Assembly: GCA_016873845.1 (NCBI GenBank)
Contig: VGVX01000003.1
Location: forward strand, 49,637 to 113,636
Direction: 5' to 3'
DNA length: 64,000 nucleotides
From: Ignavibacteria bacterium
Lineage (GTDB): Bacteria; Bacteroidota; Ignavibacteria; Ch128b
Positions 1-8,335 of the stretch are shown one piece after another. Under the pieces are notes generated by a model, which did not search any database, was not told where the DNA came from, and saw only the letters and a program-made list of their open reading frames with translations. The translations under genes were made by a program, and so were the position numbers. Position 1 is the first letter of the stretch, and every line of letters begins with the position of its first letter.

Positions 1-167
1 AGCTTGAAGCTGCATCTCTCGTTTATGACTCAATTACCTTGTGAGATTGAAACAGTTATCAAAACAATGAATTGAAGTTAATATCGAGTTGATTTTTGCA
101 TCGCTTGAGGACTGATTAAGAGAGGTTTAATCGACCAAATTTCCAAAAAGAACCTAAAAAACATCAC

Positions 168-196
168 TTCAAATATATTTACAAAATCATTATAAT
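168..196 (+). promoter_or_regulatory. candidate promoter of hicBA
   Basis: A TATAAT hexamer lies at 191-196, with TTCAAA at 168-173 exactly 17 bases upstream. A transcript would start near 203, just ahead of the GAAGGA ribosome-binding site at 213-218. The -35 match is weak. The first 167 bases of the window hold no gene I can identify; a 24-codon open frame ending at base 75 is too short to name. Confidence 0.4.
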
Positions 197-225
197 TGTA
201 CTAAGGTATGGACGAAGGAAATGAT

Positions 226-498
226 ATGACGACTCGATATATAATAAGTGATTATTTGGAACAAGCCATGAATCTCGCCGAATATGATAAACTTGAAGAT
301 AGTTCTTTCGCCGGAAAAATTCCTGGTTGCAAGGGTGTAATAGCTTTCGGCAATTCACTAAGAGAATGTGAAGCTGAATTGCGTTCAACACTTGAAGATT
401 GGATTTTAATCGGTTTGAAGCTTAAGCATCCGCTTCCGGTGATTAAAGGTATTGATTTAAATAAAGAACCCAAACGTGAGCAAGTGGAGTCCGTGTAA
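226..498 (+). CDS. hicB: HicB-family antitoxin
   Basis: This 90-residue protein has the HicB fold signature: an N-terminal strand, then a segment reading FAGKIPGCKGVIAFG, then an Arg/Glu-rich helix and LEDWILIGLKL. HicB antitoxins bind and neutralise the HicA ribonuclease and repress their own promoter. An in-frame ATG exists at 208, but I chose 226 because GAAGGA at 213-218 sits seven bases before it. The next gene overlaps its last 23 bases, as expected of a translationally coupled toxin-antitoxin pair. Here the antitoxin comes first, the reverse of the E. coli hicAB order. Confidence is fairly high for the family and lower for the exact start. Confidence 0.8.
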   Translation: MTTRYIISDYLEQAMNLAEYDKLEDSSFAGKIPGCKGVIAFGNSLRECEAELRSTLEDWILIGLKLKHPLPVIKGIDLNKEPKREQVESV

Positions 499-706
499 AC
501 GGAGAGACTTTGTACGCAAACTGCATCATCTTAATTTCGACGGGCCATTTTCTGGCGCTAAACATCAATTTATGGTATATAATAAATACCGCTTGACGAT
601 TCCCTCAAATGATGAATATTCAGTCCCTCAACTCCGTATTATGATTCGTGAAATTGAAGTGATAATTGGACGTGAAATAACCATCGAAGAGTGGTATAAA
701 TTGTAA
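476..706 (+). CDS. hicA: HicA-family mRNA interferase toxin
   Basis: This 76-residue basic protein starts at GTG 476 inside hicB and looks like a HicA toxin, a small double-stranded-RNA-binding-fold ribonuclease that cleaves mRNA. The diagnostic region is FSGAKHQFMVY, where His30 is the expected catalytic histidine, followed by RLTIPSN. Families of this kind usually run 60-90 residues, so it looks complete. The 23-base overlap with hicB suggests coupled translation. The start is a GTG with no strong ribosome-binding site, which would keep toxin yield low. The 170 bases after it hold no recognisable gene. Confidence 0.8.
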   Translation: MSKWSPCKRRDFVRKLHHLNFDGPFSGAKHQFMVYNKYRLTIPSNDEYSVPQLRIMIREIEVIIGREITIEEWYKL

Positions 707-876
707 CAATCAACAGTAATTAAGTCGGTTTTTTATCTTCATGGTCATCTCCACTAAAAATATTAAGCTCTCCTAGAGTATAATTTTAGTATGTAATAAT
801 CTTAATGGAGAAAAATTCTTCAGAGCATTGAAATATGTTGATCTAATTTTGATGCTTCCCTAATCCAGTTACAAAT

Positions 877-1767
877 ATGAAAATTATAGTAATCGGACAC
901 ACCTGTAAAGATATCATTCATAAAGATGATCAAGTAACTGAATCATTCGGCGGTATCATTTATAGTCTTCTCGGATTCGCTTTGGTTATGAAAAAAGAAG
1001 ATAACGTTCTGCCGTTTTTCAATATCAACCTGAATGATTATGAAAAATATTTTGATGTTTTATTAGGGACTCCGATTAATGATTTTTCATTAATTCAAAA
1101 AACAGATCGCCATACAAACCTCGTTCATCTTATTTTTGACGGAAGCGATTTGAAATTTGAATGTTATCAAGAGAAAGCCGAAAAGATTGATCTGACGGCA
1201 GCGTTATCCAAAATTGCTACCGACTCGAATTTCTATATTAATATGATCTCCGGATTTGAAATTGAACTCGATGACTTAAGAGAGATTAAAAAACATACAA
1301 CCGGGAAAATTTATTTTGATTTCCACACTATGACACGAGGAATGGATGAGAACGGAAAACGTTTCTATCGACCAATTGAAAATTGGAGAGAATGGACTCG
1401 ATACTGCGATGTCATTCAGTTTAATGAAATTGAAATGCAGAATCTCACTCCAGAAAAATTAAATGAAGGAAATTTTGTGACCGAAGCGATTAAAACCGGC
1501 ACGAAGATAATTAACATAACAAAAGGAAACGCAGGAGCAATTTCATATTTTATTGATAATGAATTGATCAGAAGTCAATTTGTTTCAGTTGATAAAAATT
1601 TAATTCATAAAAATTCGATTGGCTGCGGCGACATATTCGGCTCCGTTTTTGCTTACAAGTATTTTAATAATTATAATGTAAAAGATTCGCTTGAAGAAGC
1701 GGTTCGAATCTCTTCAAAGAAAATCGAAATTGAAAATATTGAAGAGATAATTTCACTAAGAAAGTAA
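877..1767 (+). CDS. PfkB-family carbohydrate kinase
   Basis: This 296-residue cytoplasmic protein belongs to the PfkB/ribokinase superfamily, ATP-dependent kinases of sugars, nucleosides and similar substrates. The N-terminus starts with a buried strand (IIVIGHTCKD) and an early FGG turn. The C-terminal signature is NSIGCGDIFGSVFA, where Asp252 is the predicted catalytic base; the usual form is DTxGAGD, so the motif is slightly divergent. Substrate cannot be read from the sequence. It is followed after 18 bases by an RmlD-like reductase and then a HAD phosphatase, which suggests a nucleotide-sugar or sugar-phosphate role for the three. No clear ribosome-binding site precedes the ATG. Confidence 0.75.
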   Translation: MKIIVIGHTCKDIIHKDDQVTESFGGIIYSLLGFALVMKKEDNVLPFFNINLNDYEKYFDVLLGTPINDFSLIQKTDRHTNLVHLIFDGSDLKFECYQEKAEKIDLTAALSKIATDSNFYINMISGFEIELDDLREIKKHTTGKIYFDFHTMTRGMDENGKRFYRPIENWREWTRYCDVIQFNEIEMQNLTPEKLNEGNFVTEAIKTGTKIINITKGNAGAISYFIDNELIRSQFVSVDKNLIHKNSIGCGDIFGSVFAYKYFNNYNVKDSLEEAVRISSKKIEIENIEEIISLRK

Positions 1768-1785
1768 TTTTGTTTGTATAGGTAA

Positions 1786-2688
1786 ATGATCAAAAGAAGA
1801 ATACTAATAGTCGGATGCAACGGTTTGTTAGGGCAAGCTTTGGTAGAAAGTCTCTCGCGCGCAAATAATGATGAACTTTTACTCGCTTCTGTTGAAGATA
1901 ATTTTGTTGGAAATTCAAATTTCCCTTATGTTCAGCTCGATATTTCAAAACGGAATGAAGCCAAAAAAGTCGTACTAGATTTTTTCCCGGATATTGTAAT
2001 TAATGCTGCAGCATACACTAATGTTGATGGATGCGAAGATAACAAAGAATTAGCCTGGAATATAAACGTCAATGGGGCGAAATATTTAGTCGAGGGTTGT
2101 CGAGTCGTAGATGCAAAACTTATTCATCTTTCTACAGATTTTATTTTTGATGGCATCAATGGTCCTTACAGCGAACTCGATAAGCCGAATCCTATTTCTT
2201 ACTATGGCAGGACAAAATTAGGGAGCGAGAACGAAATAAAAATCGGAGGCATTCCATTTACTATTGTTCGTACTAATGTTATTTACGGAATCCAAAAAGG
2301 GATTAAAAAAGATTTTGTCCAGTGGGTTGTGGAGAATTTGAGAGAAGAAAAAAAAATAAATGTTGTCACCGATCAAATGAATAATCCTGCATTTGTCAAT
2401 GACCTGGCAGATGGGATCATTTTAACTATTGATAAGAAAAAACCCGGAATTTTTAACATTGGCGGAATTGAACTAATAAGCAGATATGATTTTGCCGGTA
2501 AAATCGCTGAGGTTTTTGATCTTGACAAAAATTTAATTAATCCAATTTTGACTTCTCAATTAAATCAAAAAGCAAAGCGACCTTTGAAAGGTGGGCTGAT
2601 TATTCTCAAAGCACAATCAGAACTTAACTTCAAGCCTCACACTTTGAAAGAAAATTTGAAATTCATTAAAAGAAAATTACAATTATAA
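1786..2688 (+). CDS. RmlD-like dTDP-4-dehydrorhamnose reductase
   Basis: This 300-residue NAD(P)-dependent sugar-nucleotide reductase belongs to the extended SDR superfamily. It shows the Rossmann motif GCNGLLGQ near residue 10, the STDFIFDG strand typical of RmlD, and the catalytic Tyr140-x3-Lys144 pair in SYYGRTK. RmlD performs the last step of dTDP-L-rhamnose synthesis, but no rmlA, rmlB or rmlC is adjacent. The true substrate could therefore be another 4-keto sugar nucleotide, or the protein could be a relative such as the MAT2B type. An AGGT precedes the ATG. Its stop is followed directly by the start of the HAD gene, indicating an operon with the PfkB kinase upstream. Confidence 0.75.
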   Translation: MIKRRILIVGCNGLLGQALVESLSRANNDELLLASVEDNFVGNSNFPYVQLDISKRNEAKKVVLDFFPDIVINAAAYTNVDGCEDNKELAWNINVNGAKYLVEGCRVVDAKLIHLSTDFIFDGINGPYSELDKPNPISYYGRTKLGSENEIKIGGIPFTIVRTNVIYGIQKGIKKDFVQWVVENLREEKKINVVTDQMNNPAFVNDLADGIILTIDKKKPGIFNIGGIELISRYDFAGKIAEVFDLDKNLINPILTSQLNQKAKRPLKGGLIILKAQSELNFKPHTLKENLKFIKRKLQL

Positions 2689-3486
2689 ATGGATCTTGTT
2701 TCAAACTATAACGGCTTTATCTTCGATTTAGATGGAACTATTTATCGTGAAAATCAATTGATCCATAAAGCAAACGAAGTAGTAAATCGAGTCATATCCA
2801 ATGGGAAGAAATTTGTTTTCCTGTCGAATCGAACTACAAGCGAAATAGAAATTTATTCTGAAAAACTTAACCGATTTGATATTAGGTGCACTCCAAATGA
2901 TATCATTACATCTGCCGAAATTACAAGCGATTATTTAGCTGAGAATCATTCAAACGAAAAAGTTTTTGTTATCGGAGAAAATCCTTTGATCAAATGTCTG
3001 AATAATTCTGGGATTGAAACTACGGATGTGATTTCTAAAATCGATATAGTTCTGATTTCTCTCGATAGAACTTTGACGTTCGAAAAATTTCATATTGCGC
3101 AGAATGCATTAAAACGCGGAGCGAGATTTTTTGCTGCGAATACTGATTTGACTTGCCCGATCGAAGAAGACGAAATCCCCGATGCAGGCGCAACTATCGC
3201 TGCACTTGAACGTCTTACGAACAGAAAACTTGAAATGAATTTTGGAAAGCCATCACGCTTGATGATCGAACGTGCACTTAGAAAACTTGGAATTCCTCCG
3301 AATGAATGTTTAATCGTCGGTGATAGGCTCGATACCGATATTGCAATGGGAAATTATTTTGGGATTGATACTGCGCTGGTTTTAAGCGGAGTCACCCCTT
3401 CTTACGAAAAAGACGGGAGAGAAATCGAACCAACATTTATCATTCATGATATTTCGAAATTAATCGATACAAAGAAAATCATTTAG
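2689..3486 (+). CDS. HAD-IIA phosphatase, NagD-like
   Basis: This 265-residue HAD hydrolase is of the NagD/4-nitrophenylphosphatase type (subfamily IIA). Motif I is FDLDGT at residues 12-17, with Asp13 as nucleophile and Asp15 as acid/base. The cap segment contains DAGATIAALE. The C-terminal motif IV is VGDRLDTDIAMG, followed by TALVLSGVT, which is highly characteristic of this subfamily. Substrates in the family include nucleotides, phosphoglycolate and sugar phosphates, and cannot be fixed here. The ATG follows the RmlD-like stop codon with no gap, so the genes are surely cotranscribed, and a phosphosugar substrate made by the neighbours is a reasonable inference. Confidence 0.8.
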   Translation: MDLVSNYNGFIFDLDGTIYRENQLIHKANEVVNRVISNGKKFVFLSNRTTSEIEIYSEKLNRFDIRCTPNDIITSAEITSDYLAENHSNEKVFVIGENPLIKCLNNSGIETTDVISKIDIVLISLDRTLTFEKFHIAQNALKRGARFFAANTDLTCPIEEDEIPDAGATIAALERLTNRKLEMNFGKPSRLMIERALRKLGIPPNECLIVGDRLDTDIAMGNYFGIDTALVLSGVTPSYEKDGREIEPTFIIHDISKLIDTKKII

Positions 3487-3506
3487 AAAATATTGAGGTT
3501 AGTCTA

Positions 3507-5696
3507 ATGAAAGTCAAAAATATATTGTTACTCTTTTTAATTATTGTTTCTGTATCCTTTGCACAAAACGGAACGAAGAAATTTACAATCGAAGAAATTT
3601 ACGGCAGTATGAAATTTATGGGAAAATCTATTCGAGGTGTGCAGTGGATCGAAAAAGGTGAAAAGTTTACCTATCTCGAAACTGATATGGCAACCCGCTC
3701 GACTGATATTTGGGTTTACGATATAAAAAACAAAAAACGAGAAGTGTTTCTGAAATCATCAGAATTAAAGCTTGAAGATTCGGATAAACCATTTTCGATA
3801 ATGAATTACAGTTTTTCCCCGAATGAAAGATATATTCTTTTCACTGGAGTTTTGCCCGCACGGACATTGAAAAGCGGGGGCGCGATCTACATTTATGACC
3901 TTAAAGAGAAAAGATTTTCGGAGATTGAAACTTCCGGAAGCACGATGAACGTTAAGTTCTCCGAGGACGGGACAAAATTGGGTTATGTGATAAAAGATAA
4001 TATTTATGTTTATGATCTCGCATCGAATGTCGAACGGCAACTAACCTTTGATGGAAACGGCGTTATTCTCAACGGTCATTTCGATTGGGTTTATGAAGAA
4101 GAATTCTCAATCATCGACGGATGGCAGTTCTCACCTGATGGAAAAGAAATCGCTTTTTGGCAGTTGGATCAATCGCCTGTTCCGGAAATTGAAATTCAGC
4201 AATTTGATTCTCTTTACTTTAATTCTATTATAATGCGTTACCCAAAAGCTGGCGATAAAAATTCAATTGTCAAAATTGGTGTGATAGATATCGCATCTGG
4301 AAAAACAAATTGGATGAATATTGGTACAGAGATTGACATTTACATTCCACGAATTCGTTGGACGGAAAATTCCGGAGTGCTCGCAATCACGCGAATGAAC
4401 AGACTCCAAAATAAACTCGAATTACTTTTAGCCGATTCGAAAAGTGGAAAATCGAAAGTTATTTACATTGATACCGATTCCTGTTGGGTGGATGTGGAAG
4501 ATGCCAATTTAGTTTTTCTGAAAGATAAGAAACATTTTCTCATCACTTCTGAGCGAAGCGGATTCAAACATTTTTATCTGTATGATTTGAACGGAAAGAT
4601 GATACGACAAATTACAAAAGGAAATTGGGAAGTAACATCACTCAGCTCACTCGATGAGAAAAATCAAATTATTTATTTTATCTCCGGAATGAATGATCCA
4701 ACTTTGCGGCATCTGTATAAGATAAATCTGAATGGTAAAGGTTTTACACAAATCACCAAAGATGATGGGAACAATTCTATCAATTTCTCGCCTAACTCAA
4801 AATATTTTATCAGATCGTATTCAAACATCAGCTCAGTATCAAAAACTCAACTAGAAACTTCTGACGGCAAAGTAATCGAAGTTCTTGAAAATAACGAGAA
4901 GCTTGCAAATACCTTAGAAGAATACTCATTCGCACCGGCTGAGTTTTTAAGTTTCACAACTTCTGATGGAATTCAATTAAATGCAATGATGATCAAGCCA
5001 AAAGATTTTGATGCGTCAAAAAAATATCCTGTTCTTGTTTACAATTATTCCGGTCCAGGAAGTCAGATCGTCCGCAATGCTTGGCAGGGTGGACAATATC
5101 TTTGGTATCAAATGCTTGCTCAAGAAGGATATATAATTTTTATGCTCGATAATCGCGGAACCGGTGGAAGAGGGAAATCCTTTAAAAATATTGTCTACAA
5201 AAAACTTGGGTACTGGGAAGTGAACGATCAAATCGAAGGTACAAAATATCTGATGACGCTTCCTTATGTTGACGGTGAACGGATCGGAATTTGGGGATGG
5301 AGTTACGGAGGATATATGTCTGCTTTGACAATTATGGAAGGAAATGAATATTTCAAAGCGGCTGTTGCAGTCGCACCACTTGCCGACTGGAAATTTTACG
5401 ATACGATTTACACCGAGCGATATATGTCCACTCCGCAGCTGAATCCGGAAGGATACGAAGCAGGTTCGGTTTTAAATAAAGTAGATAAACTCAAAGGAAA
5501 ACTTTTGCTTGTTCATGGCACTGCAGACGATAATGTTCATTTCCAAAATACTGTTGTACTGGTTGATGAACTTGTAAAAGCGAATAAACAATTTCAAGTG
5601 ATGTTTTATCCTGGGAAGAATCATGGAATCTACGGAGGGAAAACTCGTGAACAGTTGTTCACAATGATCACAAATTTTATTAGAGAGAATCTTTAA
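3507..5696 (+). CDS. Secreted S9 peptidase, dipeptidyl peptidase IV type
   Basis: This 729-residue protein has a signal peptide (residues 1-19, ending SFAQ), a seven-to-eight-bladed beta-propeller (about 30-490), and a C-terminal alpha/beta-hydrolase domain. The catalytic triad is Ser599 in GWSYGG, an Asp in GTADDNVHF (674-675) and His706 in KNHGIYGG. The propeller carries WVYEEEF (about 193-200), the double-Glu motif that holds the substrate amino terminus in DPP-IV. It should release Xaa-Pro or similar dipeptides from peptide N-termini in the periplasm. The length fits the family (about 700-750). It lies 20 bases after the HAD gene, but a role shared with the upstream sugar genes is not evident. 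Confidence 0.92.
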   Translation: MKVKNILLLFLIIVSVSFAQNGTKKFTIEEIYGSMKFMGKSIRGVQWIEKGEKFTYLETDMATRSTDIWVYDIKNKKREVFLKSSELKLEDSDKPFSIMNYSFSPNERYILFTGVLPARTLKSGGAIYIYDLKEKRFSEIETSGSTMNVKFSEDGTKLGYVIKDNIYVYDLASNVERQLTFDGNGVILNGHFDWVYEEEFSIIDGWQFSPDGKEIAFWQLDQSPVPEIEIQQFDSLYFNSIIMRYPKAGDKNSIVKIGVIDIASGKTNWMNIGTEIDIYIPRIRWTENSGVLAITRMNRLQNKLELLLADSKSGKSKVIYIDTDSCWVDVEDANLVFLKDKKHFLITSERSGFKHFYLYDLNGKMIRQITKGNWEVTSLSSLDEKNQIIYFISGMNDPTLRHLYKINLNGKGFTQITKDDGNNSINFSPNSKYFIRSYSNISSVSKTQLETSDGKVIEVLENNEKLANTLEEYSFAPAEFLSFTTSDGIQLNAMMIKPKDFDASKKYPVLVYNYSGPGSQIVRNAWQGGQYLWYQMLAQEGYIIFMLDNRGTGGRGKSFKNIVYKKLGYWEVNDQIEGTKYLMTLPYVDGERIGIWGWSYGGYMSALTIMEGNEYFKAAVAVAPLADWKFYDTIYTERYMSTPQLNPEGYEAGSVLNKVDKLKGKLLLVHGTADDNVHFQNTVVLVDELVKANKQFQVMFYPGKNHGIYGGKTREQLFTMITNFIRENL

Positions 5697-5701
5697 TTAA
5701 A

Positions 5702-5752
5702 TCAACCTTAAAGGTGACAAATCGTTTTTAATTTTGGCACCTTCAAGGTTGA
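5702..5752. repeat. paired-palindrome repeat, copy 1
   Basis: Two 14-base arms, CAACCTTAAAGGTG (5703-5716) and CACCTTCAAGGTTG (5738-5751), are separated by 21 bases. Each arm is nearly self-complementary, and the two arms are also inverted copies of each other, so one large or two small hairpins can form. It lies just after the S9 peptidase stop and may end its transcription. A second copy of the same length lies at 6500-6548. Confidence 0.75.
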
Positions 5753-5787
5753 AGTTATTCAAAAAGTTTGGCTTTTGAAAAAGGCTT

Positions 5788-6043
5788 TTAAATTTTAAGA
5801 ATTTTTATTACTGCAGAGGAAATAAGAATTATTATGATTGTAGCAATAAAAAATATTAAATACCTTTTCTTCGAAGTTTTAATAAGCGGGGAAAAATTTA
5901 TTGCGACTAATGAGCCAAAAAAAAATTGAATAATACATCAAACTTTCAACTCCAAAAAAATGAAATAAAATGACAGGAGTAAATATTACTGCCAGTATCA
6001 ATAAGCTCAATTTTAATAACTGGGAGGTCACATTCTTGTCCAT
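5788..6043 (-). pseudogene. small membrane protein interrupted by a frameshift in an A9 tract
   Basis: On the minus strand an ATG at 6043-6041 follows an AGAGGTG ribosome-binding site. As written the frame runs 54 codons and stops at 5879-5881 after FFWLISRNKFFPAY. At 5917-5925 the plus strand has nine A residues. Removing one base there restores an 84-residue protein ending at 5788, in which the continued frame encodes a second hydrophobic segment (YLIFFIATIIIILISS) flanked by lysines. The restored product would have two or three membrane segments. The break could be a real mutation, phase-variation slippage or an assembly error. No family recognised. It lies 56 bases downstream of another small membrane-protein gene. 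Confidence 0.55.
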
Positions 6044-6099
6044 TTTTCACCTCTAACGAGTTTATTGATCAAATAGTAATTATTTAAGATATAATCTTT

Positions 6100-6315
6100 T
6101 CATTTCCATAATAATAAATGAAATCCAAAAATGCTAAATAAAATCGCAAGGTACCTGTTTTCCTCATCCATAACGGCATAGATTATTAAATAGGATGTTG
6201 CCAATAAAAGCAATATGAAGAAAATGGTTCCCATTGGTTTATTCTGATGGCTTCTTGAAAAGAAACTTGCGATCCCAAATAGCAAAACTAGACTGAACAT
6301 TAATATAGTTTCCAT
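6100..6315 (-). CDS. Small predicted membrane protein, unknown
   Basis: This 71-residue product has three hydrophobic segments, at about residues 1-20, 28-48 and 54-70, with only short charged links (SRSHQNK, MDEENR). I do not recognise a family. The ATG is preceded on the minus strand by GAGGGA at a good distance, which supports real translation. A frameshifted small membrane-protein gene follows it on the same strand, and the pair is bracketed by two copies of a paired-palindrome repeat. It could be an accessory or recently acquired unit. Function cannot be assigned. Confidence 0.5.
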   Translation of the reverse strand: METILMFSLVLLFGIASFFSRSHQNKPMGTIFFILLLLATSYLIIYAVMDEENRYLAILFSIFGFHLLLWK

Positions 6316-6499
6316 ATTTCCCTCGGTTCTTGGGCAAATTTCGAAATAGATAAATCAAAATGCAATCTGAATCCATAACGTTACTATAAACTCTTATTGA
6401 AGTCATCCAAACATTGCAGAAAAAAAGAATTGGAATCACATTTTGTCGGTTCGGACATTTGCATTGGTTAGTCTTTTTTAATTTTTTAAGGAAGCCGGA

Positions 6500-6548
6500 C
6501 AACCTTCAAGGCGATGAAGTTTTTCAAATGATTGCACCCTCAAGGTTA
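6500..6548. repeat. paired-palindrome repeat, copy 2
   Basis: This has the same total length (49 bases) and arm spacing as the element at 5703-5751. Its arms are CAACCTTCAAGGCG (6500-6513) and CACCCTCAAGGTTA (6535-6548), with a 21-base spacer. The arms match copy 1 closely while the spacer does not, so selection or the copying mechanism acts on the palindromes. Confidence 0.7.
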
Positions 6549-6577
6549 AGCGTGATAAATTTCCCCCTTGATTTGAT

Positions 6578-6595
6578 ATTTAAGCACGCTTAAAT
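6578..6595. promoter_or_regulatory. candidate operator of the iron regulator
   Basis: A perfect 18-base palindrome, ATTTAAGCACGCTTAAAT, lies 24 bases before the dtxR-like start. DtxR/MntR/IdeR proteins bind AT-rich dyads of about this size in front of metal-uptake genes, so this is the likely autoregulatory site for the dtxR-feoA-feoB operon. This is inferred from position and symmetry only. Confidence 0.5.
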
Positions 6596-6618
6596 TTTAG
6601 TTAAAAGCATGCTGAAAA

Positions 6619-7278
6619 ATGCCTAACATATCGAAAGAAGATTATCTTCGAGTCATTTATAAAAATTATACTGAAGGCTCGCTCGTGACGGCGACTGTTA
6701 TCGCAGAAAAGCTGAAAGTTTCAAATGCTGCAGTAACAGATATGCTGAAAAAGTTATCGAGGGCGAAGTTTGTCAATTACATTCCTTATAAAGGCGTGGA
6801 GTTGCTGCCGAAAGGAATGGAAACGGCAGTGAATCTTGTCCGCAGGCACAGAATCTGGGAGACTTACTTGTATAAAATCGTAGGTCTGCCTCTTTCGCTG
6901 GTCGATTCGGAAGCCGAAAATCTCGAGCATAGTTCGTCCGACGAATTGATAGATCGCTTAGAGGAAATCCTTGGATTCCCTGAATTCGATCCGCACGGCG
7001 ACCCAATTCCGAGCAAGAAGGGCAAAATTCCAAAACTCAAAAAGAATGTAGCTCTATCCGAATTGCAAATTGACGAATGCGGCTCAATAGCCCGCGTAAG
7101 CGATGACAGCACCGAACTTCTCGATCACTTCAGCAAGCTTGGAATTGAGTTGGCGATGGAAGTAAAGGTGATAGAAAAAAGAAGTTTCGATAACTCAATG
7201 CTGATACGAGTTAAAAGAAAGAATCACAACATAAGCGAAAAGTTTGCCCAAAATATATTTATAGAGTTAAAACAATGA
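6619..7278 (+). CDS. DtxR/MntR-family metal-dependent repressor
   Basis: This 219-residue regulator is the first gene of the iron-uptake operon. Residues 1-60 form the winged helix (VTATVIAEKLKVSNAAVTDMLKKL). Residues about 62-140 form the metal-binding dimerisation domain, with VRRHRIWETYL, DSEAENLEHSSSDELIDRLEE and HGDPIP. The C-terminal 75 residues resemble the SH3-like FeoA fold found in long members. These proteins repress uptake genes when Fe(II) or Mn(II) is bound. feoA starts within its stop codon (ATGA overlap at 7275-7278), so Fe(II) is the likely signal. A perfect palindrome at 6578-6595 is the probable operator. Confidence 0.88.
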   Translation: MPNISKEDYLRVIYKNYTEGSLVTATVIAEKLKVSNAAVTDMLKKLSRAKFVNYIPYKGVELLPKGMETAVNLVRRHRIWETYLYKIVGLPLSLVDSEAENLEHSSSDELIDRLEEILGFPEFDPHGDPIPSKKGKIPKLKKNVALSELQIDECGSIARVSDDSTELLDHFSKLGIELAMEVKVIEKRSFDNSMLIRVKRKNHNISEKFAQNIFIELKQ

Positions 7279-7526
7279 GCAGTATTTTTAGTCTAACAGA
7301 TTTACGGAATGGACAAAAAGCAATTATAAGATCAATTGAAGTCAACGGATTGAACCGCCGCAGATTCTTCGACCTCGGCTTTATTCCCGGGACAGAAGTG
7401 AGCTTGGCGTTCAAGAGTCCTCTTGCCGATCCGATAGCATACAATATTCGCGGGACGGTGATTGCAATTCGGAATGAAGAAGCAAAAAACATTAAGGTTG
7501 AAATTATCTCGGAGATTAATAAATGA
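7275..7526 (+). CDS. feoA: Ferrous iron transport protein A
   Basis: This 83-residue cytoplasmic SH3-like protein is the small partner of FeoB. Recognisable features are the opening LTDLRNGQKAIIRSI, then LNRRRFFDLGFIPGTEVSL, and the closing VIAIRNEEAKNIKV, all typical of FeoA. It is thought to bind FeoB and tune its GTPase or transport activity. It overlaps both neighbours by four bases (start within the dtxR-like stop, stop over the feoB start), so the operon is translationally coupled. Length and motifs are normal for the family. Confidence 0.92.
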   Translation: MSSIFSLTDLRNGQKAIIRSIEVNGLNRRRFFDLGFIPGTEVSLAFKSPLADPIAYNIRGTVIAIRNEEAKNIKVEIISEINK

Positions 7527-8335
7527 GCGAGAGCTGTTCAAAATTCGAAAGAAGTAAAGATATAAAACAAAACGTATATCAAATCGGATTAAACCTTAAT
7601 CGAAACGAAAAGATAATTGCATTAGCAGGAAATCCGAACACGGGAAAAAGCACTGTCTTCAATCAATTAACAGGTTTGAAACAATACACAGGCAATTGGC
7701 CGGGAAAGACAGTAACCCGCGCCGAAGGTAAGTTTTCTTATAATAATGAAAACTATCTTCTAATTGATCTACCCGGGACTTACTCTCTGCTTTCAACGTC
7801 GGACGATGAAGAGATCGCCCGAAACTTCATTCTTTTTGGCAAGCCGGATGTTGTTATAGTGGTTGTAGATTCAACCTCTCTCGAAAGAAATTTGAACCTC
7901 GCGATTCAAATTATGCAAATCAAAAAAAAAGTAGTTGTTTGCTGCAACTTAATCGACGAGGCGGAGAGGAAAGGAATTAAGATTGATAGAGAAATGCTCG
8001 AACAGGATTTAGGTGTGCCTGTCGTATTGTCAAATGCAAGAGGCGGTGAAGGAATTGATGAGCTTCTCTCCAAGGTAGATTTAATGGTGAATGATAAGCT
8101 AATTACAAATCCACGAAAGGTTGAGTTCAATAACGAGCTGAAAGACAAATTGAGTGAGATCGTACCTTTGATACAATCGACTTTTCTCGGAGTTCAAAAT
8201 GCAGAGTGGATCGCATTAAGATTAATCGAAGGCGATCAGAAGATCCGTGAAGCATTACTGAATGGTGAATTCGATTCATTAGTCGCAGAACCAGAAAACG
8301 GTAATTCTCTTTCTCCAGTTTTAGAAGGATTGTAA
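7523..8335 (+). CDS. feoB: FeoB, GTPase half (split gene)
   Basis: This 270-residue product is the cytosolic part of the ferrous iron transporter. G1 is GNPNTGKS (36-43), the Thr-containing switch I follows in GKTVTRAEG, G3 is DLPG (82-85) and G4 is NLID (142-145). Residues after about 190 make up the helical GDI-like region. In most bacteria this is fused to the membrane permease. Here a TAA (8333-8335) ends the protein and the permease half starts at the next base in the same reading frame. The AGAAGGA just before the TAA is a good ribosome-binding site for the second half, which argues for two real proteins rather than a sequencing error. Confidence 0.9.
   Translation: MSESCSKFERSKDIKQNVYQIGLNLNRNEKIIALAGNPNTGKSTVFNQLTGLKQYTGNWPGKTVTRAEGKFSYNNENYLLIDLPGTYSLLSTSDDEEIARNFILFGKPDVVIVVVDSTSLERNLNLAIQIMQIKKKVVVCCNLIDEAERKGIKIDREMLEQDLGVPVVLSNARGGEGIDELLSKVDLMVNDKLITNPRKVEFNNELKDKLSEIVPLIQSTFLGVQNAEWIALRLIEGDQKIREALLNGEFDSLVAEPENGNSLSPVLEGL

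Noticed and set aside
1-75. Open frame of 24 codons reaching the left edge
   Set aside because: Too short to identify and another frame is equally plausible; no ribosome-binding or motif evidence.
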